A stretch of 64,000 nt of DNA from Posidonia oceanica. Lineage: Eukaryota > Streptophyta > Magnoliopsida > Alismatales > Posidoniaceae. Position numbers and translations under genes: made by a program. The DNA lies in NCBI GenBank assembly GCA_037176725.1, contig JAZBRS010000049.1, positions 31,240,001 to 31,304,000 on the forward strand, in the 5' to 3' direction. Shown here one piece after another: positions 1-11,300 of this stretch. The notes beneath the pieces are model-generated. The model was not told the origin of the DNA. It did no database searches and saw nothing but the letters and a program-made list of their open reading frames with translations. Positions within the stretch are counted from its first letter, which is position 1, and every line of letters begins with the position of its first letter.

Positions 1-149
1 TGGTCGAAACCTGGCTCGTGAGAACTCCAGGCAGTAAGCATCACTGCCCTATATGTAAATGCAAGCGGAAAAAAAAGCGGCAGTAAAACCAAGCAATGCA
101 GGTGGCATGCAAGAGAAAATAGCACAAAACACGCAAAACGATACGAGAA

Positions 150-462
150 ACGAAAGTGGCACACGAAACGATGCATGAAAACAAGATCGGCACGCAAAAC
201 GGTGCAAAAGACAAAGCGACACGTAAAACGGTGCAGAAAACAAAGCAAGCACGCGAAACAGTGCAAAAAACAATGCAAGCATGCAAAATGGTGCGAAAAA
301 CAAAGCAAGCACGCAAAACGGTGCGAGAAAGCGAAGCAGCACGCGAAACGGTGCAAGAAAACAAAGCGGGCACGCAAAACGGTGCCAAAGCAGAGCGGAC
401 ACGCAAAACGGTGTCAAAAGCGAAGCGGACACGCAAAACGGTGCCAAAGCAGGCAAAATAAA
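150..462 (-). repeat. 29-bp minisatellite inside LTR (about 11 copies)
   Basis: Units of the form ACGCAAAACGGTGCAAGAAA plus CAAAGCGGC repeat with 29-31 bp spacing. This is the shortest plus-sense block of the four in the window apart from the one near 43150. Open frames on both strands are a by-product of the stop-free repeat. Confidence 0.85.
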
Positions 463-1199
463 ACTTTGGTAAAGCCATGCAGATGTAGATGCAAAGAGAA
501 AGAGCAGGGGGAGCAAAGGGGAAGCAAACGGTGCAAGTGTAAGGACAAGCACCGCTTAAAGGCCACGCAGTGTAAGTGTGAAGACCTACAAAAGCGAAAG
601 GAAGCAAGTGGAGGGATTACCACTGTTCTGTGACCATTTCCCACCAAAGTGTCCCACAATGTGTCTCGCACGCTGCCAAAAGCTCGCGATGCGATTGGAT
701 CGTGGAAAAGGGGGAAGAAAGTCGCAATTAGTAGTGAATCCAAAGGAAACTCGACCCAAAACACTGAGAGTACGCAAAAAGAAGAGACAAAGTTGATAGA
801 CAATGAGAGAAGGTCCTAATCTACATGCTCGAGAAAGCGAGAAGCAAAAACAATGCATGCAATGCAAATGATGTGCAAATGAATGCTGTGCAGGGGTTCA
901 GGAGGACTTACCTTGGAGATCTGAAGCCTGATCTGAGAAACGCTTGGTCCGCATTGAAGTGCGCTCCACCGGGGTTGGCCAGGTAGCTTGGTTGGGAAGA
1001 TCCGGCAGCCAGATCAAAAGATATGTTGGCTTCAAGGCAGAGGGGCCAGAACAGGGGAGAAGAATGGATCTAAGTGTAAAGGAGGTCCTAGGGGTGTGCA
1101 AAACAGGTCCTCCCATGTAAATGGGAGCTAAGTGTGCTTAAGTGTGTGCAAAAATGCCAAATGCAAAGATGCGTGGGTGCAATGCATGCAAACATGCAA

Positions 1200-2160
1200 G
1201 AAAATGACCTAAAAATAACTTTTCAGAAAACTTAGGGACCTATATGCAATTTTTGAAAAAGTTAAGGACCTAAATGTAAGAATTTTAAAAAGTTAGGGGC
1301 TTATATGCAAGGTTTTTGAAAACTTAGGGGTCTGAGTGCAATTTTACAAAATGCAGGATTTAAAATGCAATTTAATAAGGTAAACATGCATTTAAATAAG
1401 TTTTGAAATCATGTGGGGGACTAATGTGCAATTTGAAAATATGCAGGGGTTGAAATGCAATTTTATAAGGTAAAAATATGATTTTGAATGGCCTGTGAAT
1501 TAATCAATGGACCTATGTACAATTTTTAAATATACAGGGGCTAAAATGCAATTTTATAAGCAAAAGTATGCATTTAAATGAGTTTTATAAACATGCAGAG
1601 GACCTATGTGTAATTTTAAAACATGCAGGGTCTAAAATGCAATTTTATAAGCAAAAATGTTAAAAAACAGATGCTGTGCATGCAGATGAAGGACCTATGT
1701 GCAAAAATCAGAAAGCATGGGAGAAAAATGCAATGCAGTAAGAAAAGATGGAAAATAAATGCTTAAATCAATAGATCAGAGGACTAAAACGTAAATAAAA
1801 TAAAAGGCAGGATTAAAATGAAATTTACTAAGGTAAAATCAGAGTATTAAATGAGTTTAACAACCAAAGGACTGAAATGCAAAAATAAAAAGATGCTGGA
1901 CTGAAAAATAAAGAACATAAAACTTATTTGAACTACTGCAGGACTGATAAGTAAATAAAATAAACAACAGGACTAGAAAATAAATGTACAGAAACTTAAA
2001 TGAACTGTAAATGGACTAGAATGTAAATAAAATAAATAACTGGGCTGAATGTAAAGAAAAATAAATAAACTGTAACAGCAGAGGACTGGAAAGTAAATAA
2101 AATAACATGCTGGGGCTGAACTAAAATAAAAGCTAAAGGAAAACAAGGCAGGAGGACTAA
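1200..2160 (-). repeat. Degenerate AAATGCAATTTT repeat tract in LTR
   Basis: Loose units of about 60-70 bp carry AAATGCAATTTTATAAG and GGACCTATGTGCAA in alternation. The same tract occurs at about 10290-11050 and, inverted, at 41690-42420. No gene is visible in it. Confidence 0.6.
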
Positions 2161-2339
2161 CTAGCAATTAATCAGTTTTTTAGGTTTTTCATGCAATTTC
2201 ATATGATTTAAATTCAAACTTAAATGAATCTTAAACGATGGCAGGACTGGAAAGCAATAAAACAAAAATAGAAGGCGAAAATGCAATATTTGGCAAAAAT
2301 AGCTAGTAATGGAAAATAAAAGCACAGTAAAACCACAGA

Positions 2340-3900
2340 CGAGCAGCCACTGTAGCAACTGCTACCAGCGGCCGGAGAAGGAGGAGGAGGGATGCTGAGG
2401 AGGCGAGGAAGCGTCGGTGGCGTTCACCAGAGCTGGGCGGAGATTGGACGACGTTCGGCGAGCCGTGGTGCTGCCTGGAGATGGCCAGAGAGCTGGATAG
2501 AGGTCTGCTGGACTTCTAGAGGTCGACCGGACGATCGGCGCGACGGGAGAACATTCTGAAGGCACCGGCGTGCTCCTGGAGTTCGTGTGGTCCTCAAGCG
2601 ATGCTCGGAACCGAGTTCTGCTGGCTGGAGCGGCGGGACAGAGCCGGAGCTCGCCAGAGAAGACGGAGACGCGGCGGTGTTGACTCGGTGGCAGAGGGGG
2701 GAAACCCTAATCTAATGGTCGGAAAAGCATCCTGGAAAGAAAGCTAGCCTAGGGGGAAGGAGCAGTACCTGTTTTGCGGGCTGAGGAGTCCTCCCGACGC
2801 GAGTTGGTTCAGTGGATGTCGGCGAGCTTCGTTCGGCTAATGGAGAGGACGTCGACAGCTCGAGAAAGCTGGAATCTTCTCAGTGGAGTCCTACGGAGCT
2901 TCCTGAACATCCGAAGCAGAGCTTCGACTACCGGAGAAGGAATCGGCTTCTGTGGGTGCTCAGGAGACAGCAGGAGGTGGAGAGAGATGTTCACTGCCCT
3001 CTGGTTCAATTGGAAGATGCCGGCGGCTTCCTGGTTGCTCAGTGGAGGTCTCTGGATGCTTGGAAGGGTTGGTGGAGGGCTGGAGAAGAAGATTGCAGGT
3101 CGGGTGGATTTCTGGACAGAATGGGTTGCAGGTGTTTGAAGTGGATGGCTCCGGCTGTGGTAGGGGTTAGGGCTGAAGCTCAGGTGGGTTGGAAAGCTGG
3201 TGATTCAAGGAGTATGGTGGTGGAGTTTGGGCAAGTTCAGTGAGCTGTGGAGATGGGAATTCTGGGGAGAGTGGGGTTGGGTTCTGCTTTGGAAATGGAG
3301 GAATTGGAGGATGGTTTCAGGGTGAGATTGGCCGTGGAAGGGAGGGCTGAACTGCTGGAGGTTTGGGTGGATTTGGGGGCAGAATTGGGGGTGGTTTTAC
3401 TGGGTGTTGGAGGCTTCTGGATTGGTGGAATGGAAGAGGAGGAAGAGGGTTGTTTTGCAGAGGGAAAGAGGGAGAAGAATTGGGTGCTCTCAGCTCTGGA
3501 TTGCTCTCTCTCTTGGACGACGAAAAAAAAGGCAGTGAAGGAGGAGATGAGGGCTGGTTTTAACAGGGGCTGAAGATGAGGTGAGAGCGGGCTGGGATTT
3601 TGAAAACCCACCAGCGCGAGCTGTTGTTGCAGAGGAAGGACGGCCGGCGAAGGTGACGGGCAATAAATGCCCCAGAAGACCCGCCGAGAGCTGAGAGAGG
3701 AAAGAAGTGAGCTGGAGCTGATGGGATCGAGAGGGAAGGAGAAGTTGAATTTGAAGAGGAGAGGGAGACTGCTAGCGGGAGAAGAAGCTGAGGAAGAAGA
3801 AGAAGGAGAAGGAGGGAAGAGGAGGAGGAATCGGGCGTGGGCCGGGCTGTGCAAAAAAAAGAAAAAAAGAAAAGAAAGGAGGGGGGAGAAGGCTAGCAGC
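2340..3900 (-). other. GC-rich exon-like part of LTR with Ser/Pro-rich ORF
   Basis: This LTR section is much richer in GC than its surroundings. On the minus strand it contains a 205-codon open frame (3854-3237), low in complexity and rich in serine and proline. A related frame lies at 40164-40649 plus in the LTR at 38332-44126; both contain the short stretch AESTQF followed by PSAK. The matching part of the LTR at 8398-14242 is diverged and its frame is shorter. A donor-like site AAACAG|GTAC follows at 2769/2768. This could be a transcribed leader exon; I see no known protein domain. Confidence 0.35.
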
Positions 3901-5498
3901 TGGGCCGGACCAAGAGAATAAGAAAGGAAGGAAAAAAAATAAAAAAAGAAAGGAAGAAAGGAAGAAAGGGGAAGGAAGGAGAGGAAGAAAATTAAAATAA
4001 AGTATAAATAAAAAAAGAAAAGTTTTGAAAATATTTTTAGAGTAGTTGTGTTTAAATTTGGATTTTAGATTAGGTTTTTAATGGTTGTTTTTAATTGGTT
4101 AATTAGGATTAGGAAGAGTTTTAATATTTGATTAGGATTTCAAGTTTTCTTTTAATTGTTTTTTCGATTTTGTTTCAAATGTTTGTTAAAATTTTTAATT
4201 GTTTTTTAGTTAAGTTTTACTTGTTAAGTCTTTGGGATTTTTGATTAAGCTTTTTTAATGGGTTACTTTTTAACTAGTTAGGATGAGTTTTGGTTTTTAG
4301 ATTTTAGTCTTTTTAGGGTTTTTCTTCTTTAAATCATTTTTGATTTTGCTTGTTAAGTTCTTTTAATATTTTTTTGTTTGTAGTTTTTCTTGTTAAGTGT
4401 TTTTTTTTAAATTGTTTCAAGCCTTTTGATTATTTCTTTTTCCTTTTTAGTTAAGTTTTCAAATTGTTTCTTTTAGATTTGTTAAGTTAAGTTTTTTCTT
4501 AATTACTTGCTTTAGTATTTTAATTTATTTTCTTTCTTTTTGGGATTTGTTTTTTGATTGTTTTTAGTAGGGTCTTTACTTTTGCTTGTTTTGATTATAT
4601 TTTGGTTTTTCGCTTGATTTTATAGTATTTTCTTTTTATTAGTTTTGTATTTTTTAGATTGCCTTCATAGCCTTTAGTTTTAGTTAGATTTAGTTAGGTT
4701 TTTGTTTTTAATTGTTTGTTTAAGTTTTTTAATTATTTCTTCTTAGGATTTTGATTTGTTTTTCTTTTGTTTTAGAGTGTTAAAGGTTCTTAAGGTTTTT
4801 TAAAGATTTAGTAAAAGAAAGGAAAAGAGAGGGAAAAGGAAGAAGAAAAGGGAGAAATGGAGTAAAGAAGAAAGAGAGGAGTTGAAGGAAAATAAATATT
4901 AGAAAATCAAGGAATAAGCTAAAAATAAAATAAAAATACAAATAAAATACAGAAGAGATAGATGCACAAGTTGGGCCCACAGCCAGGCAAGAAGAAGAGA
5001 GAGAAGGGAGTGAAAAGAAGGGGAATAATCAGGAGAGAGAGAGAGGAGAGAGAAAAGAATAATTCAAGAGAGAGAGAATGATAATTTGAAGAAATGAAGG
5101 GGTTAGAGGCTTAGAAAAGAGGTGAAATTTGGGGAGTGTGTGGCCTAGGGTCTCTAGTGTTGGACCTAGGGTTTGGGTTTGGATTTTGGAAGGTTTCGGA
5201 AGGGTTTTGAGGTGTAGAAAAAAGGGTAGTTTTACCTAGGTTTTCTAGGATTTTTGGGAGTGGTTTTGGTTTGAAAATTTTAAGGATTTTTGGTAGGTTT
5301 GCTAAGTTGGGGATGGTGAGTTTTCCTATAGTTTTTGGGTAGTTTTTGGGCTTGGGAAATGGGTGTGATTCTAGGTTAAGTTTGGGCTTGTTTTGGAGAG
5401 AATGATGAAAAGGAATGTGTAGGTTTGGACCTAGATTTGAATCCAGAAGTCACCAGAGGATTCCAATTGATTCAGCCTGTCAAAATGGGGTGTCAACA

Positions 5499-7299
5499 CA
5501 AGCCATAAAAACCATTTTGCCATCTTCATTTGCGAAGGGTCGACACCCATTACTGTGAGGAATTCTCAGAGCGAGCCAGACCGATTCCACCTGGTTTTCT
5601 CTCACCTCCGGCCACCCCGAGCTTGCCCGAACCCCCCTACAGCCTTGCCAAGCAATCCCAGCCATCACAGCAGTCGCCATTGCCGTCCAATCCGAGGAGA
5701 ACTGTCGGCGTCGGGGAAGCCACACCAAACATCAAAACAAGTAAGTACATCCCTTCCTCTAGCATAAAATTTCATTCCTTGTATTGTGAATACTGGTTTC
5801 AATGCATGTTACGTGAATTTAGCATCTTATATACCTCTGTAAGCTTTTTCTTTATTTTTCTGGTGATGGGTTTCGGCCAAATGAGGCCGCCGGCCATTGG
5901 GCTTGGCCGAGAACCCATCGCCCCATTGCTTGCATCCCAAGATCTCTCATTACCTTCCCGAACCTCCACGATGAGCCATAGCTGAGCTCCGTGAGCTCCC
6001 CGGTCCTCAAATGGCCGAAGAACTCACCAGATTCCGGCGAGAGGCAAGTGGAGGTAGGGAGGACGATCTGTATATCCATTTTTATAGAAATTGCATGGTT
6101 ATGTTCGTGGATGTCTATTCTTGCTTGGGGAATGATTTTTGTTTGGATTCGTTTTGATTTGAATGGAAATTTAATCTGAACACTCTGTCAGTATGTTGGA
6201 CGTTGTGTCTGGTGCGTCCAATGTTGGATGCTACCAGGTCTAGCGTCCAACGTCTTGATAATTATTTTTGCATATTTTGTTTATAAAATTGTTATGCATC
6301 TTCAGATGATTATCCGTGTTGCATGCAATCTATTCTTTTCTATATTATCTCAAATCATGTCTCTTTGTAACAGCATGTGGTTAGAAGCATGTATATTCTT
6401 CTTTGAATTTTACATTGAAATCTGTTACATGGTGTAGGACGCCTGTTTTTACAGCGTCTTATGTTGGACGTTGTATACCACAGTGTCCAATACATTTGTT
6501 CCATTTTCCTATTTCTTTTTGTTTTCCATCAAAAAAAGATGTATCTGTTTCCCTTAGATTTTTATCCACAGCATTTTCTGCTTATCCTGATCTTCATGAA
6601 GTATCAGTTGATTTTCTTGCTTTCTAGGATCTGAACATGTTATTCATTTCCTAGATAGGATATCTTTTTTTTATTTTCTGAATTCTCTGTGTTGGACGCC
6701 TGGAACTGTGCGTCTAACATAGGACGTTGGGAATCCCAGCGTCCAACGCTTCCAGTAAACTGAATGTTGTTTTGCAGTTTTATAACATTGGTTTTGGGTC
6801 TGTTTGCTTTGATTTTAATCATCTAACATGATGTGCATGTCTACAGTGTTTTGGGATACATAATTTTCATTTTGGCATATTTCAAAGGCATTTTGTACAT
6901 TATCAAAGGCATATAAGCATGATTTTCACTTGGCATAATTGCCCTCAGGCGTATAGTAAACGGCAGTATTGCCAACCTTCAGCCACAATGAGCGGAAAAG
7001 CCCTGAAGGATCGATTTTTCAGGCGTACGGAGGTGTCTAACACCTTTCCCGTGCATAATAGGAGTCCTTGCCCGATCTCTGGCCCGCATTGACCTTGTGT
7101 CATATCCTTTGTTTTCTTTTATTTATTTTCATATCTTTTCGGTTTTCCTTGTCTCCCGACTTTGCAAATGGACTAAGTGGCGACTCCAAATTTTGTTTTT
7201 TCCTTTCCTTCAGCTTTCGCCATTTTTTTTACTTCTTTTTGCCGTGACCCGCGATTCGGTCCGATTCCTTTTTTCGAGCTGTTCGGTCGCATGGTTACA
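5499..7299 (+). mobile_element. Type B Gypsy LTR, right part (5' LTR)
   Basis: This is the end of a plus-strand LTR that finishes TCGCATGGTTACA at 7299 and is followed by a primer-binding site. Positions from about 6390 match 44127-45034 nearly base for base, which fixes the LTR end by comparison. Its tail shares the order of the type A tail: 'GGAGTCCTTGCCC', 'GGCCCGCA', 'TTTTCCTTGTCTC', then TGGCGACTCC (7178-7187). The LTR start is not visible; it is either left of the window or disrupted by the type A LTR ending at 5498. The part 5499-6390 has no second copy here, so its membership is inferred. Confidence 0.65.
6180..6750. repeat. Dispersed GGACG / CGTCC inverted motifs in LTR B
   Basis: The word TTGGACG and its reverse CGTCCAA recur in pairs spaced 25-45 bp apart, near 6193-6256, 6437-6490 and 6692-6750. 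The right copy of LTR B has the last two pairs. Each pair could fold as a stem-loop. The function is unknown. Confidence 0.5.
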
Positions 7300-7304
7300 G
7301 TAAC

Positions 7305-7322
7305 TGGCAACTCTGCTAGGGA
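7305..7322 (+). promoter_or_regulatory. Primer-binding site of the type B element
   Basis: TGGCAACTCTGCTAGGGA begins with TGG, as needed to pair with a tRNA CCA end, and starts five bases after the LTR end at 7299. It differs at a few positions from the site of the minus-strand A element, TGGTGACTTCGCTGGGGA. I do not assign the tRNA. Confidence 0.6.
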
Positions 7323-8334
7323 TAACCAGACTCCAGCTTTCATTTTTTTGCTTTTCCGTTTTGTGGCTTTCTCTTGCTTGCATTTGCTTATTGCATGTGT
7401 TTGCTTTGCTTGTTTCTCTTATTATCCATATTTTGATATATTGCTTTATGCCATGATATGTGCCTATCTTTACATAGTTGCTATGCCTACCCTATGCCTT
7501 TCCATTGTTATATATGCCTTTTAGATGTGCTAAGTGTTTTCTTTTTCACAAACCATGTCACAACACTCACACATGCCATGCACATGTCTTTTGACATGAT
7601 ATTTGATGTTTGCATGCTTCAATTGGATGTTTCCTTCCCATTTTTTGCAAGTTAAGCCTAGGAATGATTAGAGGCATGATTGTTTTCCTCATGGTTCAAT
7701 TAAAAAAAACACAAAAAAAGAAAAACAAAAAATAAATAACAAGATAACACAAAAAAAAAACATAACAATCAAAACAATCAAAAATAATAAGTGGAAAATG
7801 TAAAGACAAATAAGAATGTACCCTAGGTGAAACTAGAGCTTTACATTCACATTCTTCCCCTCTGGTTAATCAATAAAAAAATCAAGTAAAAGACATCAAG
7901 CATACTTGCATACATGATCATACTAGGGGCATGCATTTCTTCTCCTTTGAGTCCACCCATCAGTCTTCGAATGGCAGTCCCGGTCTTTTGTTCCATGACC
8001 ATTTGCATGGGATGATTTGCTGATCTGTCTCCCCTTGTGTGGGGTCGTGTCAGTGTTATTACAAGCTCGCTGCTACTGTAGGAGTCAAAGTTCCCAATAC
8101 ACCACTCGTTCTCTGCCTAAGCCTTCGCCAGGATTTAGAACGGGCACCTGATTTCTATCTTTGAATCGGAGACCTGTATTCCTTTGTGAGAACCCGGAGT
8201 AGAACATTCACTAGGGCACACCTAGATTAGTGAGAGAGAGAGCATATTAGAAAGCATTCATATGCATCATGCCACTCTAATAAAATTCACTTTTGTTTAT
8301 CGGAGGTCTGACTTTTGTTTTGTGTTTTGTTAAC

Positions 8335-8336
8335 AG
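8335..8336 (+). promoter_or_regulatory. Candidate splice acceptor of the Gypsy leader intron
   Basis: The AG of TTTTGTTAACAG follows a T-rich run. Sites at the same relative place occur in the minus A element (CCTTAACAG, AG at 28081-28080) and in the third element (CCTGTTCGCAG, AG at 55840-55839). The donor would be CCAAG|GTAAGT within the LTR. Confidence 0.45.
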
Positions 8337-8392
8337 GTTAGAGGGTCGTTCTTTGGTTGGGGTCTGAGTTTGTTCCTTCTCCCATACCCCTA

Positions 8393-8397
8393 GCGAC
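8393..8397. repeat. Target-site duplication GCGAC (left)
   Basis: GCGAC abuts the left LTR edge and is repeated at 31656-31660 abutting the right LTR edge. A 5-bp duplication is normal for Gypsy integrase, and it proves that 8398-31655 is one insertion. Confidence 0.9.
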
Positions 8398-11300
8398 TGT
8401 AGTAATCCCGGTGTTCAGATCGTCCATGCACATTGCCAAAGCTCGCGTGCACCGATCAGAATCAGGCTCACTATTAGCGGCTATGTTCGAGAAGGAAGAC
8501 TTAACTCGAAAACATTAAAAAAAGGGAAAAGGGGAAGAAAAGAAGAAGATAAGACAAATCGGAGTCGCCACCAAGTCTATTAAATCGGGAGACAAGGAAA
8601 ATCGGGGAAATGCGTGAATAATCACGCAAAACCAAGCAAAAGATGCAATGCAAGGCAATGCACAAGAAATGAGATGCAAATGAATGCAAATGTGGTGACT
8701 CGCGCCTAGGATAAGGGTAATATGGTCATTACGGGCCAAGAGAGAGGGCAAGGACTCCTGTTACGTGCGGGGAAGGTGTTAGGCACCCCCGACACACCCA
8801 AGAATCCGTCTTTCTAGGCTTACGCTCGCATACGCAGGGAAATGCAGACTTTGAATGCCAAAGTGCCAACGAATGCTTATCTAAATGCTCAAAGGTGTGC
8901 TCTAAGTGATGGAATGCAATGCAAGAAAGTAAACGTGCAGTCTAAGCGCTCAGCAACGCTATCTGTGTTCCGAACCGAGCGAAACCTGGCTCGTGAGAAC
9001 TCCAGGGAGTAAGCATCACTGCCCTATATGCAAATGCGGGCGATAAAACAAAACAACGGTGAAAACAGGCAATGCGGGCGACATGTGAGAGGAAACAACG
9101 TAAAACACGCAAAACGGTGCGAGAAGCGAAGTCGACACTCAAAACGATACAAGAACGTAAAACAATGCAAGAAACAAAACGAGAAGGCAGAACGGTGCGA
9201 GAAACAAAGCGGGCACGTAAAACGGTGCAAGAAACAAAGCGGCACGCAAAACGGTGCAAGAAACAAAGTCAAGTACGCAAAACAGTGCAAGAAACAAAAC
9301 AGCACGCAAAACGGTGCAAGAAACAAAGTTGAGCACGCAAAACAATGTAAGAAACAAAACGACACGCAAAACGGTGCAAGAAACAAAGTGGACACGCAAA
9401 ACGGTGCGAGAAACAAAGCGGCACGCAAAACGGTGTGAGAAACAAGATCGGACACGCAAAACGGTGCAAGAAACAAAGTGGCACGCAAAACGGTGCAAGA
9501 AGCAAAGCGGCACGCAAAACGGCGTAAGAAACAAAGCGGCATGCGAAACGGTGCAAGAAGCAAAGCGGCACACAAAACGGTGTAAGAAATAAAGCGGCAC
9601 GTGAAACGGTGCTAGAAACAAAGTCGAGCACACAAAACGGTGCAAGAAACAAAGCGGCACGCAAAACGGTGCGAGAAACAAAGCAGCACGTAAAACGGTG
9701 CAAGAAACAAAGCGGGCACACAAAACGGTGCAAGAAACAAAGTCGGGCACACAAAACGGTGTAAGAGATAAAGCGGCACGCAAAACGGTGCAAGAAACAA
9801 AGTCGGGCACGCAAAACGGTGTAAGAAACAAAGCGACACTCAAAACGATGCGAGAAACAAAGCTGGCATGCAAAACGGTGCAAGAAACAAAGCGACACGC
9901 AAAACGGTGCAAGAAACAAAGCGAAATAGAGCGTATAAAAGCCATGCAATGCGAATGATATGCAAAAGATGCTGCCAAAGTTCAAGAGGACTTACCTTGG
10001 AAATCTGATGCCTGATCTGAAATCTAATTGGTCCATGCAGAAGAGCGCTCCGCCGGGGTCGCCCAGGTAGCTTAGTTGAGAATATCCAACGGCTGGATCT
10101 AAAGATATCCAGACTTCAAGGCAGAAGGCCAGAACAGGGGAGAAGATAAGAACTAAGTGTAAAAGGGGCCTAAGGGTGTGCGAAACAGGTCCTCCTACGT
10201 AAATGGGAGCTAAGGATGCCCAGGTGTGTGCAGGAGGTGCCAGATGCAAGGATGCATGAATGCAATGTGTGCAGAATGCAAGAAAAGACTTAGGGACGAT
10301 TTTTCAGAAAATCGGGGACTTATATGCAATTTTGAAAAGATGGGGGTCTGAATGCAAGGATTTTGAAAGGTTAGGGGTTTTATGCAAGGTCTTTAGGAAA
10401 GGGGGGGTCTGAATAAAATTTTACAAAATACGGGATTCAAAATGCAAATTTTCAGGGTAGCCATGCATCCGGGCAAGCTTTGGAAATCGAATGGTAAATC
10501 GGCATGCAATTTTGAAATCAACAGGGTCTGAAATGCAACTTTTCCAGCAAAACAGGGGTCTGAGTGGTCTGGGAAAGCAAACAGGGGCCTATGTGCAGTT
10601 TTTCAAACATGCGGGGTCAAAAATGTAATTTTATAAGCAAAATAAGCATTTAAATGCATGCTGTGCATTGATGAAGGACCTATATGCAAAAATCAGATAA
10701 TATGAGGGAAATGATGCAATGCAGTAAGAAAAAGTGAAAATAAAACCTAAGTTAGCAGATCAGAGGATTAAATTGCAAATAAGAACAGCAACAGGGGCCA
10801 GAAATGCAATATAACAAAGTAAAATATAAGCATTAAATCAGATTAATATCAGTAGGACTATCATGCAATAATATAAAACAAGAGGACTGGAATTTAAAGG
10901 AAACACTGAAGAGAACACTGTGGCAAGACTGACATGTAATTAGTTGATTTTTTGGATTTTTCATGCAATTTCATAAGATTTAAATGCGAAATTAAATCAA
11001 TCTTAAACAGGGGCAGGACCAAAATGCAATAACCTAAAAGCAGAAGCTAAAAATGCAATTCAACAACAAAATAGTAAGGTAAGCAAAAAATAATGCTACA
11101 GTAATCTACAGAACGACGACCACTGTAGCACAGTGCTACCAGTGGCCGTCGCGAGCAGAGGAGGGGTGATGGGGACGCGCGGGACGGTCGGCGATGCTCT
11201 CCGGAGCTCGGCAGAGGTCTGGGCCGCGTCAAGGAGCGGCGGTGGGGCTCGGAGCAGGCCAGCGAAGACGACGGAACAGTGCTGGAGATTTTGGAGCAGA

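Larger units (their letters stand above)
1..5498 (-). mobile_element. Type A Gypsy LTR, partial (cut by window start)
   Basis: This is a minus-strand LTR. Its right edge is the terminus TGTCAACA at 5491-5498, which read on the minus strand is the LTR start TGTTGACACCCC. It runs in parallel with the LTR at 8398-14242: a 29-bp repeat block (150-462), the splice donor CCAAG|GTAAGT (912/911), degenerate AAATGCAATTTT repeats (about 1200-2160), a GC-rich exon-like part (2340-3900), a T-rich part with many GTTAAG motifs (4020-4800) and a purine-rich part (4800-5100). About 580 bp of the LTR's end would lie left of the window. It may be a solo LTR or the 5' LTR of an element lying further left; its target-site duplication cannot be checked. 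Confidence 0.85.
7323..8397 (+). other. 5' leader of the interrupted plus-strand Gypsy element
   Basis: This is untranslated leader between the PBS and gag. It is homologous to the leaders of the minus A element (28070-28500) and the third element (55870-56230): all carry the 'CCCCTTGT...GGGTCGTGTC' block and a 3' splice acceptor close to gag. Here the acceptor is TTTTGTTAACAG ending at 8336. The 7680-7830 stretch is A-rich low complexity. The leader breaks at 8397, where the A element is inserted, and resumes at 31656. Confidence 0.6.

Noticed and set aside
3237..3854. Ser/Pro-rich 205-codon frame as a real gene
   Set aside because: It lies inside an LTR, is low in complexity and is not preserved in all LTR copies; kept only as an exon-like block.
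4020..4800. TTTAGGG-like words suggesting telomeric repeats
   Set aside because: The words are scattered in a T-rich tract without tandem order.
9070..9935. CRISPR-like regular 29-bp periodicity
   Set aside because: The units are adjacent, with no unique spacers between them, in a plant LTR.
9070..9978. Long Cys/Phe-rich minus-strand open frames (up to 279 codons) and Lys/Arg-rich plus-strand frames
   Set aside because: They follow a stop-free 29-bp minisatellite read in rotating frames; frame and length change with copy number in each LTR.
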